Positions 25,159 to 35,885 of a DNA stretch of 64,000 nucleotides are shown piece after piece. Numbering within the stretch: the first letter of the stretch is position 1; every line of letters starts with the position of its first letter. The notes beneath the pieces were generated by a model. The model had not been told where the DNA came from, made no database searches, and was given only the letters and a program-made list of their open reading frames with translations. This stretch comes from JBBQXH01 sp963710975 (GTDB taxonomy: Bacteria > Actinomycetota > Thermoleophilia > Gaiellales > Gaiellaceae): positions 806,001 to 870,000 of the forward strand of contig CAVQCG010000005.1 in NCBI GenBank assembly GCA_963710975.1. The letters are read 5' to 3'. A program made the translations under genes and the position numbers.

Positions 25159-25496
25159 TTCTTCTCCTTCGGCGGCAACGCGCGGGCGAAAGCGACGCTC
25201 TGCATAACCCAGGGCTCGAGCGCTCGCTTCGTGGAGACCGACTCGGCATCAACCCGAAGCCAGCCCTTCATCTCGCGTCCGCGCATCTCAAACGGTCGCG
25301 CACCGGGCTTGGCGAGGAGAGCCTCGGTCTCCTCCTTGGAGCAGTGGATCATCAGGCCACCCTCGCCGCTGACCCCCACCGCCATGTGGCCGTCGATCAT
25401 GAAGCCGATGCCGCCGAACATCTTCTGCTCGCTGTAGCCGTCCTCGGAGGCGATCAGCTCGCGGATCCGGTTGGCGAGATCCTCGTCGTAAGCCAT
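25155..25496 (-). CDS. TfoX/Sxy N-terminal-domain protein
   Basis: A 113-residue protein consisting of the TfoX N-terminal domain alone: AYDEDLANRIRELI, the core EQKMFGGIGFMIDGHMAVGV and a hydrophilic basic C-terminus. In gammaproteobacteria TfoX controls competence, but stand-alone domains in actinomycetes have no proven role. ATG 25496 starts at the conserved MAYDE; ATG 25508 would add four residues. Operon with the downstream methyltransferase. Confidence 0.8.
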   Translation of the reverse strand: MAYDEDLANRIRELIASEDGYSEQKMFGGIGFMIDGHMAVGVSGEGGLMIHCSKEETEALLAKPGARPFEMRGREMKGWLRVDAESVSTKRALEPWVMQSVAFARALPPKEKK

Positions 25497-25641
25497 CGTG
25501 ACAATCATGGCGCACGGGGCCTTGACGCCGATAATCAGGCTTCGCCTGCTCGCCCTCGCCGCCGGGCTTCGGCATAACGCCGAGATCGGTCAACCTGGCC
25601 TGTGCTTCAGCGCCTACGGCCACAAATTCGGAATCAACCCC

Positions 25642-25703
25642 CTAGATGGTTGATCGGAAAGTGCGGTGCCGTGTTTCCGGGCAATTTTCGATCAATCATC
25701 TAG
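25642..25703. repeat. Nested inverted repeat at the alkD 3' end
   Basis: Outer arms CTAGATGGTTGATCG (25642-25656) and its inverted counterpart at 25689-25703 match at 14 of 15 positions. Inside them is a second pair, CGGAAA with TTTCCG. The right outer arm contains the alkD TGA stop. Unlike the surroundings the arms are AT-richer. It could end the alkD transcript or be a small inverted-repeat insertion. The rest of the 199-bp gap to tfoX shows nothing else. Confidence 0.55.
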
Positions 25704-26367
25704 CGCGCGTCTTGCCGGCGTTTTTCAGCGCCTCGCGCCGGCTCAGACCGCTCAGCTCGTGGCCCTCGACAAAGCGGGCGACCTCTTCCGGATCGATCCA
25801 CGCGTAGGAGCGAAGCGCCCAGCCGATCGCCTTGCGGATGAAGAACTCCCGGTCGTCCCGGTTCGGCTCGATGCACGCGTACAGAAGCTCGAGATCGGTG
25901 TGCTCCTTCGCCTTGACCTGGGCGATGATGGCCGACCGGCGCTTCCAGAGGTCAGAATCGAAGCTCCAGCGCCGGAGGACGGGCGCGAGAGCGGCGGGAT
26001 CGCTCAGCAGCAGCTCCCCCAGGAACCCGACTGCGACGGGGTCGACGAGATCCCACCACGCTCCGTCGACGATCATCTCCTCCCAGACCGGAAGCGCGTC
26101 GATGGAGCGGAAGGCCCGGTAACGCCGAGCCCCGGCGAGCGCGATCGCGAGGTAACGCTCCTCGCGGTGAGTCGCCTCGCGCCATAGCGCCAGCACCGTC
26201 TCACGCCAGAGTCTCCTGTCGCCGAGCGGACGGGCTGCGAAGGACTCGCTCGCGACCGCCTCCCGCCCTGCGCCCTGGACGCCGTAGAAGGGCATCGCGG
26301 ACTTCATGTACGCCCGCATGCCCTCGGCCTTCTCGGGGTCGGCCCGCGCAGCCAGGCCGCGACGCAC
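25696..26367 (-). CDS. DNA alkylation repair protein, AlkD family
   Basis: A HEAT-like-repeat DNA glycosylase that removes bulky or cationic alkylated bases without base flipping is the family role. The 223-residue product includes YMKSAMPFYGVQGAGRE near residue 20, the core VEEM-like IVDGAWWDLVDPVA near residue 100, WSFDSDLWKRRSAIIAQV and the terminal FIRKAIGWALRSYAWIDPEEV, where the W, D and R residues of the DNA-binding cleft are conserved. GTG 26367 is a plausible start; codons just upstream (LLIEE) also fit the family, so the true start may be slightly earlier. Confidence 0.87.
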   Translation of the reverse strand: MRRGLAARADPEKAEGMRAYMKSAMPFYGVQGAGREAVASESFAARPLGDRRLWRETVLALWREATHREERYLAIALAGARRYRAFRSIDALPVWEEMIVDGAWWDLVDPVAVGFLGELLLSDPAALAPVLRRWSFDSDLWKRRSAIIAQVKAKEHTDLELLYACIEPNRDDREFFIRKAIGWALRSYAWIDPEEVARFVEGHELSGLSRREALKNAGKTRAR

Positions 26368-26386
26368 CTCCTCGATCAGGAGGCGG

Positions 26387-26713
26387 TCAGGAATCGGCCG
26401 GCCTCACGTCGAGGGTCAGACCGTCGACCCGCTCGACGAGGACGTCCTTGCCTTCTGCGACACCCTCGGCGCACCGCGCCTGCCAGATCTCGCCGTCGAG
26501 TCGAACCTGTCCCTCGGGCAGGCAGGAGCGGATGACGACGGCGCGCCTGCCGATCATCGTCTCCGCGCCGACGCGCACCTTCCGCTTGTGGTTCCAGAAG
26601 AGCCAGAACCCGACCTCGGCGAGCTCGATCACGGCGGCGATGCCGATGACCACCCAGGCGATCGGCCCGTCCAGGAAGATGAGGGAGCAGACGACGGCGA
26701 TGACGAGGAGCAT
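26387..26713 (-). CDS. Short NfeD-like membrane protein
   Basis: A 108-residue protein with two N-terminal membrane helices (VIAVVCSLIFLDGPIAWVVIGIAAVIELAEVGFWLFW region) and a C-terminal OB-fold-like domain (GRRAVVIRSCLPEGQVRLDGEIWQARC). This is the stand-alone NfeD type, which usually partners a stomatin-like protein in membrane quality control. No stomatin gene is adjacent. It lies 19 bp from alkD on the same strand. Confidence 0.8.
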   Translation of the reverse strand: MLLVIAVVCSLIFLDGPIAWVVIGIAAVIELAEVGFWLFWNHKRKVRVGAETMIGRRAVVIRSCLPEGQVRLDGEIWQARCAEGVAEGKDVLVERVDGLTLDVRPADS

Positions 26714-26727
26714 CGCTCCTCAGATTC

Positions 26728-28113
26728 TCAGTTCTTCTTCACCGGGACGAGCCCAGCAGGAGCAAGGCCGGCAACGCGGGTCGTGAGCCGACCCGGACGC
26801 CGCCCGGCGTCCTCCGCGCGCTCTTTGCGCGCCACGGCCGATCGTACGAGCCTTCCGCCTGCGTCCTTTATCGGCCCTGGCGGGAAGCGGCCGTGCGGGC
26901 CCTGCGCTATCGGCGAGCGGGCCCATTCGTCGTCCAAGGACAGCGTGAGCGACGCGAGAATCCGCCCTCCGAGGTATGCCGGGCCGACACCGTTTCCCGA
27001 GTAGCCGGCGCCGTAGAGGAGATCCGACCTCCCGCCGAGCGACCCGAAGAAGGGAAGCCCGTCGAGCGACCGGTCGATCGGCCCCGTCCAGCTCACGGGT
27101 ACGTCGACGTCGGCCAGCGCCGGATACAGCTCGCGAAAGCTGTCGGCGACATCGCCGGCACGAGGAGAGGCTCCGCTGAACGCGCTACCGATCCTGCTCC
27201 GACGCGCCAGCGCACCTCCGCCCTTCCCGAAGGCGATCCGTCCATCGACCGTGGTGCGGTAGTAGTTGACGAGCATGCGTGAGTCGGAGATCGCAATCCC
27301 GGTGGTCAGCCCGATCTCCTCGAGACGAGCGGGGACGGGCGCGGTGGCGATCATGTCGCTCGCGATGACCGCGAGCGAGCGCGACAGCTCACGTACCTGG
27401 ACGAGCCACGCGTTCATGGCGAGAACGACCTTGTCGGCGGTGACCGAGCCGAGCGTCGTGTGGACGCGCGCCGGAAAGGAGCGCTCGAGGCGGGTCATCG
27501 GCGAGTGCTCGAAGATCCGGACGCCCTGCTCGAGCGCCACATGTCGGAGACCGCGGGCGAGGCGCGCAGGCTGCACCGTCGCACAGGTCGGCTCGAACAC
27601 GCCGGCGATGTGCGTTGGCGATCCCGCCCGGCGTCCCGCCTCGTCCGGGTCGAGCCGGACGAATGCCTCGGCCCCCGCCCGCTCGGTCGCAGCCACGGTT
27701 TCTTCCCAGGCGCCGATCTGAGCCTCTTTCGTCGCCGCCCACAGCCAGCCGTCTTCCCGGAAGTCCGCACCGATCGAGTGCGCCTCGCAGAACGCGCCGA
27801 TCGCGCTGACGGCTTCGGCGGAGGCGCGGGCAAGACGAAGCGCCTCCTCCTCCCCGCACAAGTGCTCGAGCTTCAGGAACTTGCTCCACCAGCTCATCAC
27901 GAACCCGCCGTTCCGCCCGCTCGCACCCCCTCCACACACGTCCGCCTCGACGATCACGACGTCGAGCGAGGGATCGTGCTCCTTCAGCTTCAGAGCGGTC
28001 CAGAGGCCCGTGTAACCGCCGCCGACGATGCAGATGTCCGCGTGCTCCTCGCCCTCGAGGGGCGCCGCATCGTCCTCGCCGGCCAGAGCTTCCTGGAGCC
28101 ACAGACTTCTCAT
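26728..28113 (-). CDS. FAD-dependent oxidoreductase of the DAO family
   Basis: A 461-residue flavoenzyme. The dinucleotide motif ICIVGGGYTGLWTALKLKEHD is at about residue 27 (first 14 residues most diagnostic), with GASGRNGGFV near residue 62 and the C-terminal FAD contact YGAGYSGNGVGPAYLGG. This matches D-amino-acid oxidase/sarcosine oxidase-like enzymes such as GGYTGLW putrescine or gamma-glutamylputrescine oxidases. The amine substrate is not determinable. ATG 28113 has GGAGGAAAG upstream and overlaps the epimerase stop by ATGA, placing it last in the moxR-coxE unit. Confidence 0.85.
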   Translation of the reverse strand: MRSLWLQEALAGEDDAAPLEGEEHADICIVGGGYTGLWTALKLKEHDPSLDVVIVEADVCGGGASGRNGGFVMSWWSKFLKLEHLCGEEEALRLARASAEAVSAIGAFCEAHSIGADFREDGWLWAATKEAQIGAWEETVAATERAGAEAFVRLDPDEAGRRAGSPTHIAGVFEPTCATVQPARLARGLRHVALEQGVRIFEHSPMTRLERSFPARVHTTLGSVTADKVVLAMNAWLVQVRELSRSLAVIASDMIATAPVPARLEEIGLTTGIAISDSRMLVNYYRTTVDGRIAFGKGGGALARRSRIGSAFSGASPRAGDVADSFRELYPALADVDVPVSWTGPIDRSLDGLPFFGSLGGRSDLLYGAGYSGNGVGPAYLGGRILASLTLSLDDEWARSPIAQGPHGRFPPGPIKDAGGRLVRSAVARKERAEDAGRRPGRLTTRVAGLAPAGLVPVKKN

Positions 28114-29099
28114 GCTTTCCTCCGATGCCACTCCGACAACAGCTCGACCTCCCGTTCCGGGGCCAACGACGACCCCCTCGCCCATTCCGTCTCCGCGAGC
28201 GTAGCCGCCACGGTCTCGTGGAGCGGCCTGAGCAGAAGTCCAGCCGCGAGCGCTCGCCGACCGTCGATCTCCTCGAACCCGGCGTAGTCGGGCCAGTACG
28301 ACGGGATCCACAGCGGCAGCTCGCTCCAGGGCTCGATGCCCTCGTCGAGCAGGAACTGCTCGTCGACCCAGGCGACCGTCACGTCGGAGCCGGAAGCCGT
28401 ACGGCAGACCTCCAGTAACGACTCGAACGACAGAGGCGAGGCCGGGCCGACAGCGTTGAAGACACCCGTCTGCCGAGCCTCGGCGCAGACAACGATCCAG
28501 GCGGCAAGATCGCGCACGTCGATGACCTGGGTCGGTCGCGCGCTCGGGAGCGGGGCAAGAACCTCGCCGCCGCGCGCAAGGCGGTGTGGCCAGTAGCTGA
28601 ACCGCCCGGTCGGATCGTGCGGGCCGACGATCAGTCCAGGCCGGATGACGAGCGAGCGATCGGGAAAGCCCCGCTCGACCTCCTGCTCGCACAGCGCCTT
28701 CAGCGCGCCGTAGTGCGTCTCGCGGGTTGCGCGTCCGATCTCATCGGCGGGAACAACGGCGAGCGCGGCGGTCTCGTCGCTCCCCGGCGAGCTGACGTCC
28801 GCATACACGCTGACGCTCGAGACGAACGTGTACTGCTCCGTCGCGGTGGAAAGTTGCCGGGCCGAGGCTGCAACCTTCGCGGGCTCGTAGCCTGAGGTGT
28901 CGACAACGACATCGAAACTACGCCCGGCGAGGCGCGCGAGGTCCGACTCACGATCCCCGACCACCGTCTCGATGTCGGGGAAGAGCCCGGGTGACGTCCG
29001 GCCGCGGTTGAAGTGGACGACTTCGTGCCCACGGGCGAGCGCGACCTCGGTCAGGTGCCGGCCGACGAAGACCGTCCCGCCGAGGACGAGGATCCTCAC
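28110..29099 (-). CDS. NAD-dependent epimerase/dehydratase-family protein
   Basis: A 329-residue extended-SDR-like protein. It starts RILVLGGTVFVGRHLTEVAL, a Rossmann motif of the GGTxFxG type seen in chloroplast-stem-loop-binding-like and isoflavone-reductase-like proteins. VVDTSGYEP follows, and the Tyr/Lys pair is likely YGALK near residue 145. Substrate unknown. It is embedded between coxE and the FAD oxidoreductase with 4-nt overlaps on both sides, so it is part of the same transcript, though a role in CO dehydrogenase maturation is not evident. Confidence 0.78.
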   Translation of the reverse strand: MRILVLGGTVFVGRHLTEVALARGHEVVHFNRGRTSPGLFPDIETVVGDRESDLARLAGRSFDVVVDTSGYEPAKVAASARQLSTATEQYTFVSSVSVYADVSSPGSDETAALAVVPADEIGRATRETHYGALKALCEQEVERGFPDRSLVIRPGLIVGPHDPTGRFSYWPHRLARGGEVLAPLPSARPTQVIDVRDLAAWIVVCAEARQTGVFNAVGPASPLSFESLLEVCRTASGSDVTVAWVDEQFLLDEGIEPWSELPLWIPSYWPDYAGFEEIDGRRALAAGLLLRPLHETVAATLAETEWARGSSLAPEREVELLSEWHRRKA

Positions 29100-30188
29100 A
29101 TCCGTGCCAGCTCCTCGCCGAGCCCTTCCAGACTGGCGAGGTTGTGCCCGGAGATGAAGAGATCGATGTAGGGCAGGCAGGCCGACATGCCGCGCGCGAG
29201 CGGCTCGTACGCCGGGTCTTCCTTCAGCGGGTTCAGCCAGATGATCTTGTACGCGAGACGGGAGAGCCGCGCCATCTGCTCGGCCAGCAGTCGTGGATCT
29301 CCGACCTCGAGGCCGTCCGAGCAGATGATCACGACAGAGCCACGGGCGATCTCGGGCGAGGTCATGAGAAATCGCTTGAGCGACTCGCCGATCCTCGTAC
29401 CGCCGTCCCAGTCGAACACCTCGCTCGCGGCCTGCCGGAGCGCTTCGTCGGGATCGGTCTTGCCGAGGACGCGCGTCAGGCGCGTCAGGCGGGTCCCGAA
29501 GCAGTACGCCTCCCAGCGCGGGTCGGCCTTCAGAGCGGCGTGGGCGAAGACGAGCAGGGCGCGCGAGTACGACGCCATCGACCCGGAGACATCGAGGAAG
29601 AGGACGAGCCTCCTGCGCCGGAGGCGCCGCTCCGTCCACCGTCGCTCGACCGGATCGCCACCGGTTCGGAACGACCGGCGGATCGTCTGACGGAGATCCG
29701 GGGTCCCGGACTTTGCCTTCTGGCGCCTGCGCGACCGCCGCTTCGGCACGGCGAGCCGCACGCGGGCCATGAGCTCCGCCAGCTGCAGCCAGCTCCTCGG
29801 ACGTGCAGCGCGCGAAGCTCTTCTCCTTCAGGATCTCGATCGTGCTCGCAAGCAGGAGCTCCGGCTCGGCGTCCTCCGAGCCTTCGCCCTTCGTCGACTC
29901 GGAGCCGGACGTCGTGACGGTCATCTCCGGGCGCTCCTGCTCGGGCGGGCCGGGCAGATCCTCGCCGAAGAACGTCCGGAACACCTCGTCGTAGACCGGG
30001 ATGTCGTCCCGCTTGGCGACCAGGGTGCCGCGGCCGGCCCAGTAGAGCTCCTCGGGCGGAACGAGCGAGGCCGCGAGGCAGAAGTCGTTGATCCGGCCTG
30101 TTCCGACCGTGAGGCCGTGACGGCGGAGAGCTCGTCCGAAGGAAACGAGGCGCTCGACGCCGATGTCGGCGCGAACCTCCTCGCTCAC
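29096..30188 (-). CDS. CoxE-like VWA-domain protein, interrupted by a single-base insertion
   Basis: CoxE-type proteins work with the AAA+ ATPase CoxD in assembling the Mo-Cu site of CO dehydrogenase. The N-terminal half (VERLVSFGRALRRHGLTVG, VYDEVFRTFFG) reads from GTG 30188 to about 29790. The MIDAS half then runs in another frame with LVLFLDVSGSMASYSRALL, a DxSxS metal site, and IICSDGLEVGD. Deleting one base near 29781-29790 joins the parts around CTSEELA...AELMARVRLAVPKRRSRRRQK. Without it, the upstream frame runs into the epimerase and makes a spurious 913-residue product. Start and stop both overlap neighbours by 4 nt. Confidence 0.82.
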
Positions 30189-31051
30189 TGGAGGAGCTCG
30201 GGCAGGGCCTCCTCGACGCGCCGCAGGTCGTCGTGGTTCTTGATGACCCAGCCGAGCGTCTCCTGCGCCGCGCCGTCGGAGGCCGAGTCGGCTCCCAGAA
30301 TCGTGAGCGCCTGGGCCCAGTCGATCGCCTCGGCCGCGCCGGGCGGCTTGATCAGATCGATCCCGCGGAGACGGGCGACCGCGGTCGCCACCGCCCTGGC
30401 GAGCTTCTCCGAGACACCCGGGACGCGAAGCTTGATGATCTCGACCTCGCGCTCGAGATCCGGATAGTCGATCCAGTGGTAGAGACAGCGGCGCTTGAGC
30501 GCGTCGTGAAGCTCTCGCGTGCGGTTCGACGTGATGATGACGGCCGGCGGCGCCTCCGTGTGGATCGTCCCCATCTCCGGCACGGTGACGGTGAAATCGG
30601 AGAGAACCTCGAGCAGGAACGCCTCGAACTCGTCGTCCGACCGATCGAGCTCGTCGATCAGCAGCACGGCGCCGCGCCCCGAGCGGATCGCGCGGAGCAG
30701 CGGCCGCTCGAGCAGGAACTCTGGGCCGTAGAGCTCGTGCACACGCTCCTTCACGTCGAGCTCGCCGCCCTGGAGAGCACGCGCGTAGAGAAGCTGGCGG
30801 GAGTAGTCCCATTCGTAGAGCGCCTGGGACGCGTCGATTCCCTCGTAGCACTGGAGCCTGATCAGCTCGGCGTCCATGATCCGCGCGAGCGTCTTCGACA
30901 CCTCGGTCTTGCCGACACCTGGCTCTCCCTCGAGCAGGAGCGGGCGACGCATCGCCAGCGCGAGATAGATCGCCGTTGCAAGGCCGTGGTCCGGCAGGTA
31001 GGAGTGCGCCCGGAGCGCGGACTCGACACCCGTGACGTCGTGGAACTCCAT
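30185..31051 (-). CDS. MoxR-family AAA+ ATPase (CoxD-like)
   Basis: A 288-residue AAA+ ATPase with Walker A EGEPGVGKTEVSKTLA near residue 39, Walker B VLLIDELDRSDDEFEAFLLE and sensor 1 VIITSNRTRELHDALKRRCLYHW. The arrangement moxR-coxE next to coxMSL matches coxDE of carboxydotrophs, where CoxD is needed for sulfuration and copper loading of the active site. ATG 31051 is the preferred start; GTG 31069 would add six residues. It is divergent from coxM with about 140 bp between. Confidence 0.88.
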   Translation of the reverse strand: MEFHDVTGVESALRAHSYLPDHGLATAIYLALAMRRPLLLEGEPGVGKTEVSKTLARIMDAELIRLQCYEGIDASQALYEWDYSRQLLYARALQGGELDVKERVHELYGPEFLLERPLLRAIRSGRGAVLLIDELDRSDDEFEAFLLEVLSDFTVTVPEMGTIHTEAPPAVIITSNRTRELHDALKRRCLYHWIDYPDLEREVEIIKLRVPGVSEKLARAVATAVARLRGIDLIKPPGAAEAIDWAQALTILGADSASDGAAQETLGWVIKNHDDLRRVEEALPELLQ

Positions 31052-31193
31052 CGGGCAGATCCTAGCCACACGACGGCCGCCCGCAGGGCCGCAGCAGCTC
31101 GACGCTCGTGAGTATGCTGATGATGTTCACCGGCGGCAGGTCGACTGCGTGCACTATTCCCGGCCTTGCCGACACGACGGAGAGGAGGAGTTG

Positions 31194-32063
31194 GTGTATC
31201 CCGCCAGCTTCGAATACTTCGCGCCAGCGACCCTCGATGAGGCCTTCTCGGTCCTCGACGCCGAGGGCGATGCGGCCAAGGTGATGGCCGGCGGCCAGAG
31301 CCTGATTCCCCTGATGAAGCTCCGGTTTGCGGCGCCCGAGGCGATCGTCGACATCAACCGAATTCCCGGGCTCGACGGGCTCGCCGACGAGGGCGACGGG
31401 TTGCGCATCGGGGCTCTCGTCCGGCACAAGGACTGCGAGCGATCAGAGCTCCTACGCGGCCGCTACCGCATGCTCGGCGACGCCGCGCCGCTCATCTCCG
31501 ATCCGATCGTCCGCAACCGCGGGACTGTATGCGGCTCGCTCGCCCATGCCGACCCGCAGGGCGACTGGGGCTCGGTGATGCTCGCAGCGCGCGCCGAGGT
31601 GACGGTCAGGAGCTCGGGCGGAACCCGCACCATCCCGATCGACGAGTTCTTCCAGGGACCGTTCACGACCGTCCTCGCCCCAAACGAGTTGATCGTCGAT
31701 GTGCGAGTACCCGACCCGGGGGGCCGCTCGAGCGGGACATACCTGAAGCTCGAACGGAAGGTCGGCGACTACGCGACCGCCGCGGTCGCCGTCCAGCTCT
31801 CGTTCTCGAACGGAACGGTGTCCCAGGCGGGCATCGCGCTGACCGGTGTCGGCGGCTCGAACATCCGCGCAAGCACCGCAGAAGACGCGCTCCGAGGCTC
31901 GGAGCCGACCGACGACGTGATCAAGGCCGCGGCCCGGCTCGCCGCAGAGGCTGCGCAGCCGCAGTCCGACATTCGAGGCTCTGCCGAATACAAGCGAAAC
32001 GTCGTTCGGGTCTTTGCCGAGCGGGGACTGCGGACGGCCGCGGACGCGGCCCGGGCCGCCTGA
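31194..32063 (+). CDS. coxM: Aerobic CO dehydrogenase medium (FAD) subunit, first copy
   Basis: FAD-binding subunit that passes electrons from the iron-sulfur subunit to the respiratory chain. The 289-residue protein has the FAD motifs AGGQSLIPLMKLRF near residue 33 and RNRGTVCGSLAHADPQGD near residue 105. The second is TVCG rather than the more common TIGG. Other conserved blocks are FFQGPFTTVLAPNELI and a C-terminal GSAEYKRNVVRVF. GTG 31194 follows GGAGGAG; TTG 31191 is an alternative. It starts the plus-strand operon in M-S-L order, the arrangement of form I CO dehydrogenases. Confidence 0.92.
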   Translation: MYPASFEYFAPATLDEAFSVLDAEGDAAKVMAGGQSLIPLMKLRFAAPEAIVDINRIPGLDGLADEGDGLRIGALVRHKDCERSELLRGRYRMLGDAAPLISDPIVRNRGTVCGSLAHADPQGDWGSVMLAARAEVTVRSSGGTRTIPIDEFFQGPFTTVLAPNELIVDVRVPDPGGRSSGTYLKLERKVGDYATAAVAVQLSFSNGTVSQAGIALTGVGGSNIRASTAEDALRGSEPTDDVIKAAARLAAEAAQPQSDIRGSAEYKRNVVRVFAERGLRTAADAARAA

Positions 32064-32078
32064 GGAAGGAGGAGCGAG

Positions 32079-32576
32079 ATGGCTACAACCGAGGCGGCAA
32101 GGACACACGCTGTCGAGGTGACCGTCAACGGCGAGAAGCGCTCGGCCGACATCGAGCCCCGGCTCCTCCTCGTGCACTTCCTGCGGGAGACACTGGGCCT
32201 GACGGGGACACACATCGGGTGCGACACGACGAGCTGCGGAGCCTGCACCGTCCTCGTGGACGGGGTTCCGGTGAAGTCCTGCACGATGTTCGCCGTCCAG
32301 GTGTCCGGAAGCGACGTGACGACGGTCGAGGGTCTACTCCAGGACGGCGCTCATCACCCGATCCAGGAAGGCTTCCACCAAGAACACGGACTCCAGTGCG
32401 GCTACTGCACGCCCGGCATGATGCTGACCGCCGTGGCTCTTCTGAAGGAGAACCCGAGCCCGAGCGACGAGGAGATCCGCTGGGCGATCTCCGGGAACAT
32501 CTGCCGTTGCACGGGCTACCAGAACATCGTCAAGTCGGTTCAGCACGCAGCCGCGGCAATGAGGGAGTCCACATGA
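32079..32576 (+). CDS. coxS: Aerobic CO dehydrogenase small (2Fe-2S) subunit, first copy
   Basis: A 165-residue two-cluster iron-sulfur subunit that relays electrons from the molybdenum site to the flavin. The plant-ferredoxin-like cluster ligands are in HIGCDTTSCGACTVLVDG (residues 47-64), with the fourth Cys at KSCTMF. The second cluster is in LQCGYCTPGMM and NICRCTGYQNIVK. A GGAGGAG ribosome-binding site precedes ATG 32079. The last 15 codons are duplicated in the spacer that follows. Confidence 0.93.
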   Translation: MATTEAARTHAVEVTVNGEKRSADIEPRLLLVHFLRETLGLTGTHIGCDTTSCGACTVLVDGVPVKSCTMFAVQVSGSDVTTVEGLLQDGAHHPIQEGFHQEHGLQCGYCTPGMMLTAVALLKENPSPSDEEIRWAISGNICRCTGYQNIVKSVQHAAAAMREST

Positions 32577-32685
32577 GTCCGACCCGGAAGAAGGGGGCAC
32601 ACGGGGGAAACATGGTTTCCCCCGTGATCGAGAACATCGTCAAGTCGGTTCAGCACGCGGCGGCGGCAATGAGGGGAGGCGAGTG

Positions 32686-32686
<1 letters not shown>
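32573..32686 (+). other. Duplicated coxS tail with strong hairpin in the coxS-coxL spacer
   Basis: The spacer contains a perfect 12-bp stem, CACGGGGGAAAC paired with GTTTCCCCCGTG (32600-32626), closed by an ATG loop. It then repeats the coxS 3' end: the segment encoding NIVKSVQHAAAAMR at 32631-32676 is nearly identical to 32521-32566. An ATG at 32573 overlapping the coxS stop opens a 37-codon frame through all of this to the coxL start, so a short peptide or translational coupling device is possible. Duplication followed by insertion of a palindrome is the simpler reading. Confidence 0.6.
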
Positions 32687-35030
<2,344 letters not shown>

Positions 35031-35034
<4 letters not shown>

Positions 35035-35885
35035 CTGCTCCCCGAGACGTCCTCATCGAGGCCGGCCGGCTCGCCGCTGACCGAAGCCCGTACGCGTTCG
35101 CGACCGTCGTCCGTGTCGAGCGACCAACCTCGGCACGGGAAGGGAACCACGCGCTGATCAAGCCTGACGGCGATGTCGTGGGCTGGATCGGCGGTGCGTG
35201 CTCGGAGCCGACCGTCGTCCGCGAAGCGCTTCGTTCGCTCGCAGACGGCCGGCCGCGACTCGTGGCCATAGAGGGGGCGTGTGCATCGGAGGGTCTCGTC
35301 GAGGTCTTCATCGAGCCACAGCTTCCCGAGCCCCTGCTCTCGGTCGTCGGCGACGGCCCGGCCGCGACGACGTTGGCCGACCTCGCTACCCGAATCGGGT
35401 GGCGCGTCGAGGACGGGGTCAAGCCAGGCGCCGACGCAATCGTCATCGCGGCGCTCGGCTCAGGGGACGAGGAGGCATTACGCGAGGCTCTCCGAACCTC
35501 CTCGGGTTACATCGGGCTCGTAGCGAGCCAACGGCGCGGCGCGGTGATGCTGGCGGCACTCCGAGAGGAAGGAATCGACGAGGCAGCCCTTGCCAGGATC
35601 CGCTGCCCTGCCGGCCTCGATCTCGGCCCGTCGACGCAGGAAGAAATCGCGGTTGCGATCCTCGCCGAGATCGTTGCGTGCAGGCACCGCAAGGACGAGG
35701 CGGATAGCCCGGCCCGCGCGGTCGAGCAAGAGACTGTCGATCCGGTCTGCGGAATGACGGTCTCGCCGGAAACGGCGACCGAAAGCGCGGAGGTCGGCGG
35801 GGTGAGGTACTACTTCTGCTGTGCCGGTTGTCGCCGGCGGTTCGAGCAGGACCCAACCCAGTACCTCGAGGTGGCTGCAGAGTGA
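35031..35885 (+). CDS. XdhC/CoxI-family maturation factor with C-terminal YHS domain
   Basis: A 284-residue protein. Residues 1-110 form an XdhC N-terminal domain with GWIGGACSEPTVVREAL, containing the conserved Cys that XdhC uses to bind Moco for sulfuration and insertion. A shortened Rossmann part follows (GYIGLVASQRRGAVML). Residues 235-280 are a YHS domain (DPVCGMTVSPETA, then RYYFCCAGCRRRFEQDP), a small Cys-rich metal-binding module often seen in copper proteins. A YHS fusion on a CO dehydrogenase factor raises the possibility of copper handling for the Mo-Cu site. That role is inference. Confidence 0.82.

Noticed and set aside
28110..30851. A single 913-residue minus-strand protein
   Set aside because: It is an artefact of the coxE frameshift: it strings together the tail of moxR in the wrong frame, the coxE N-terminus, shadow sequence and the epimerase.
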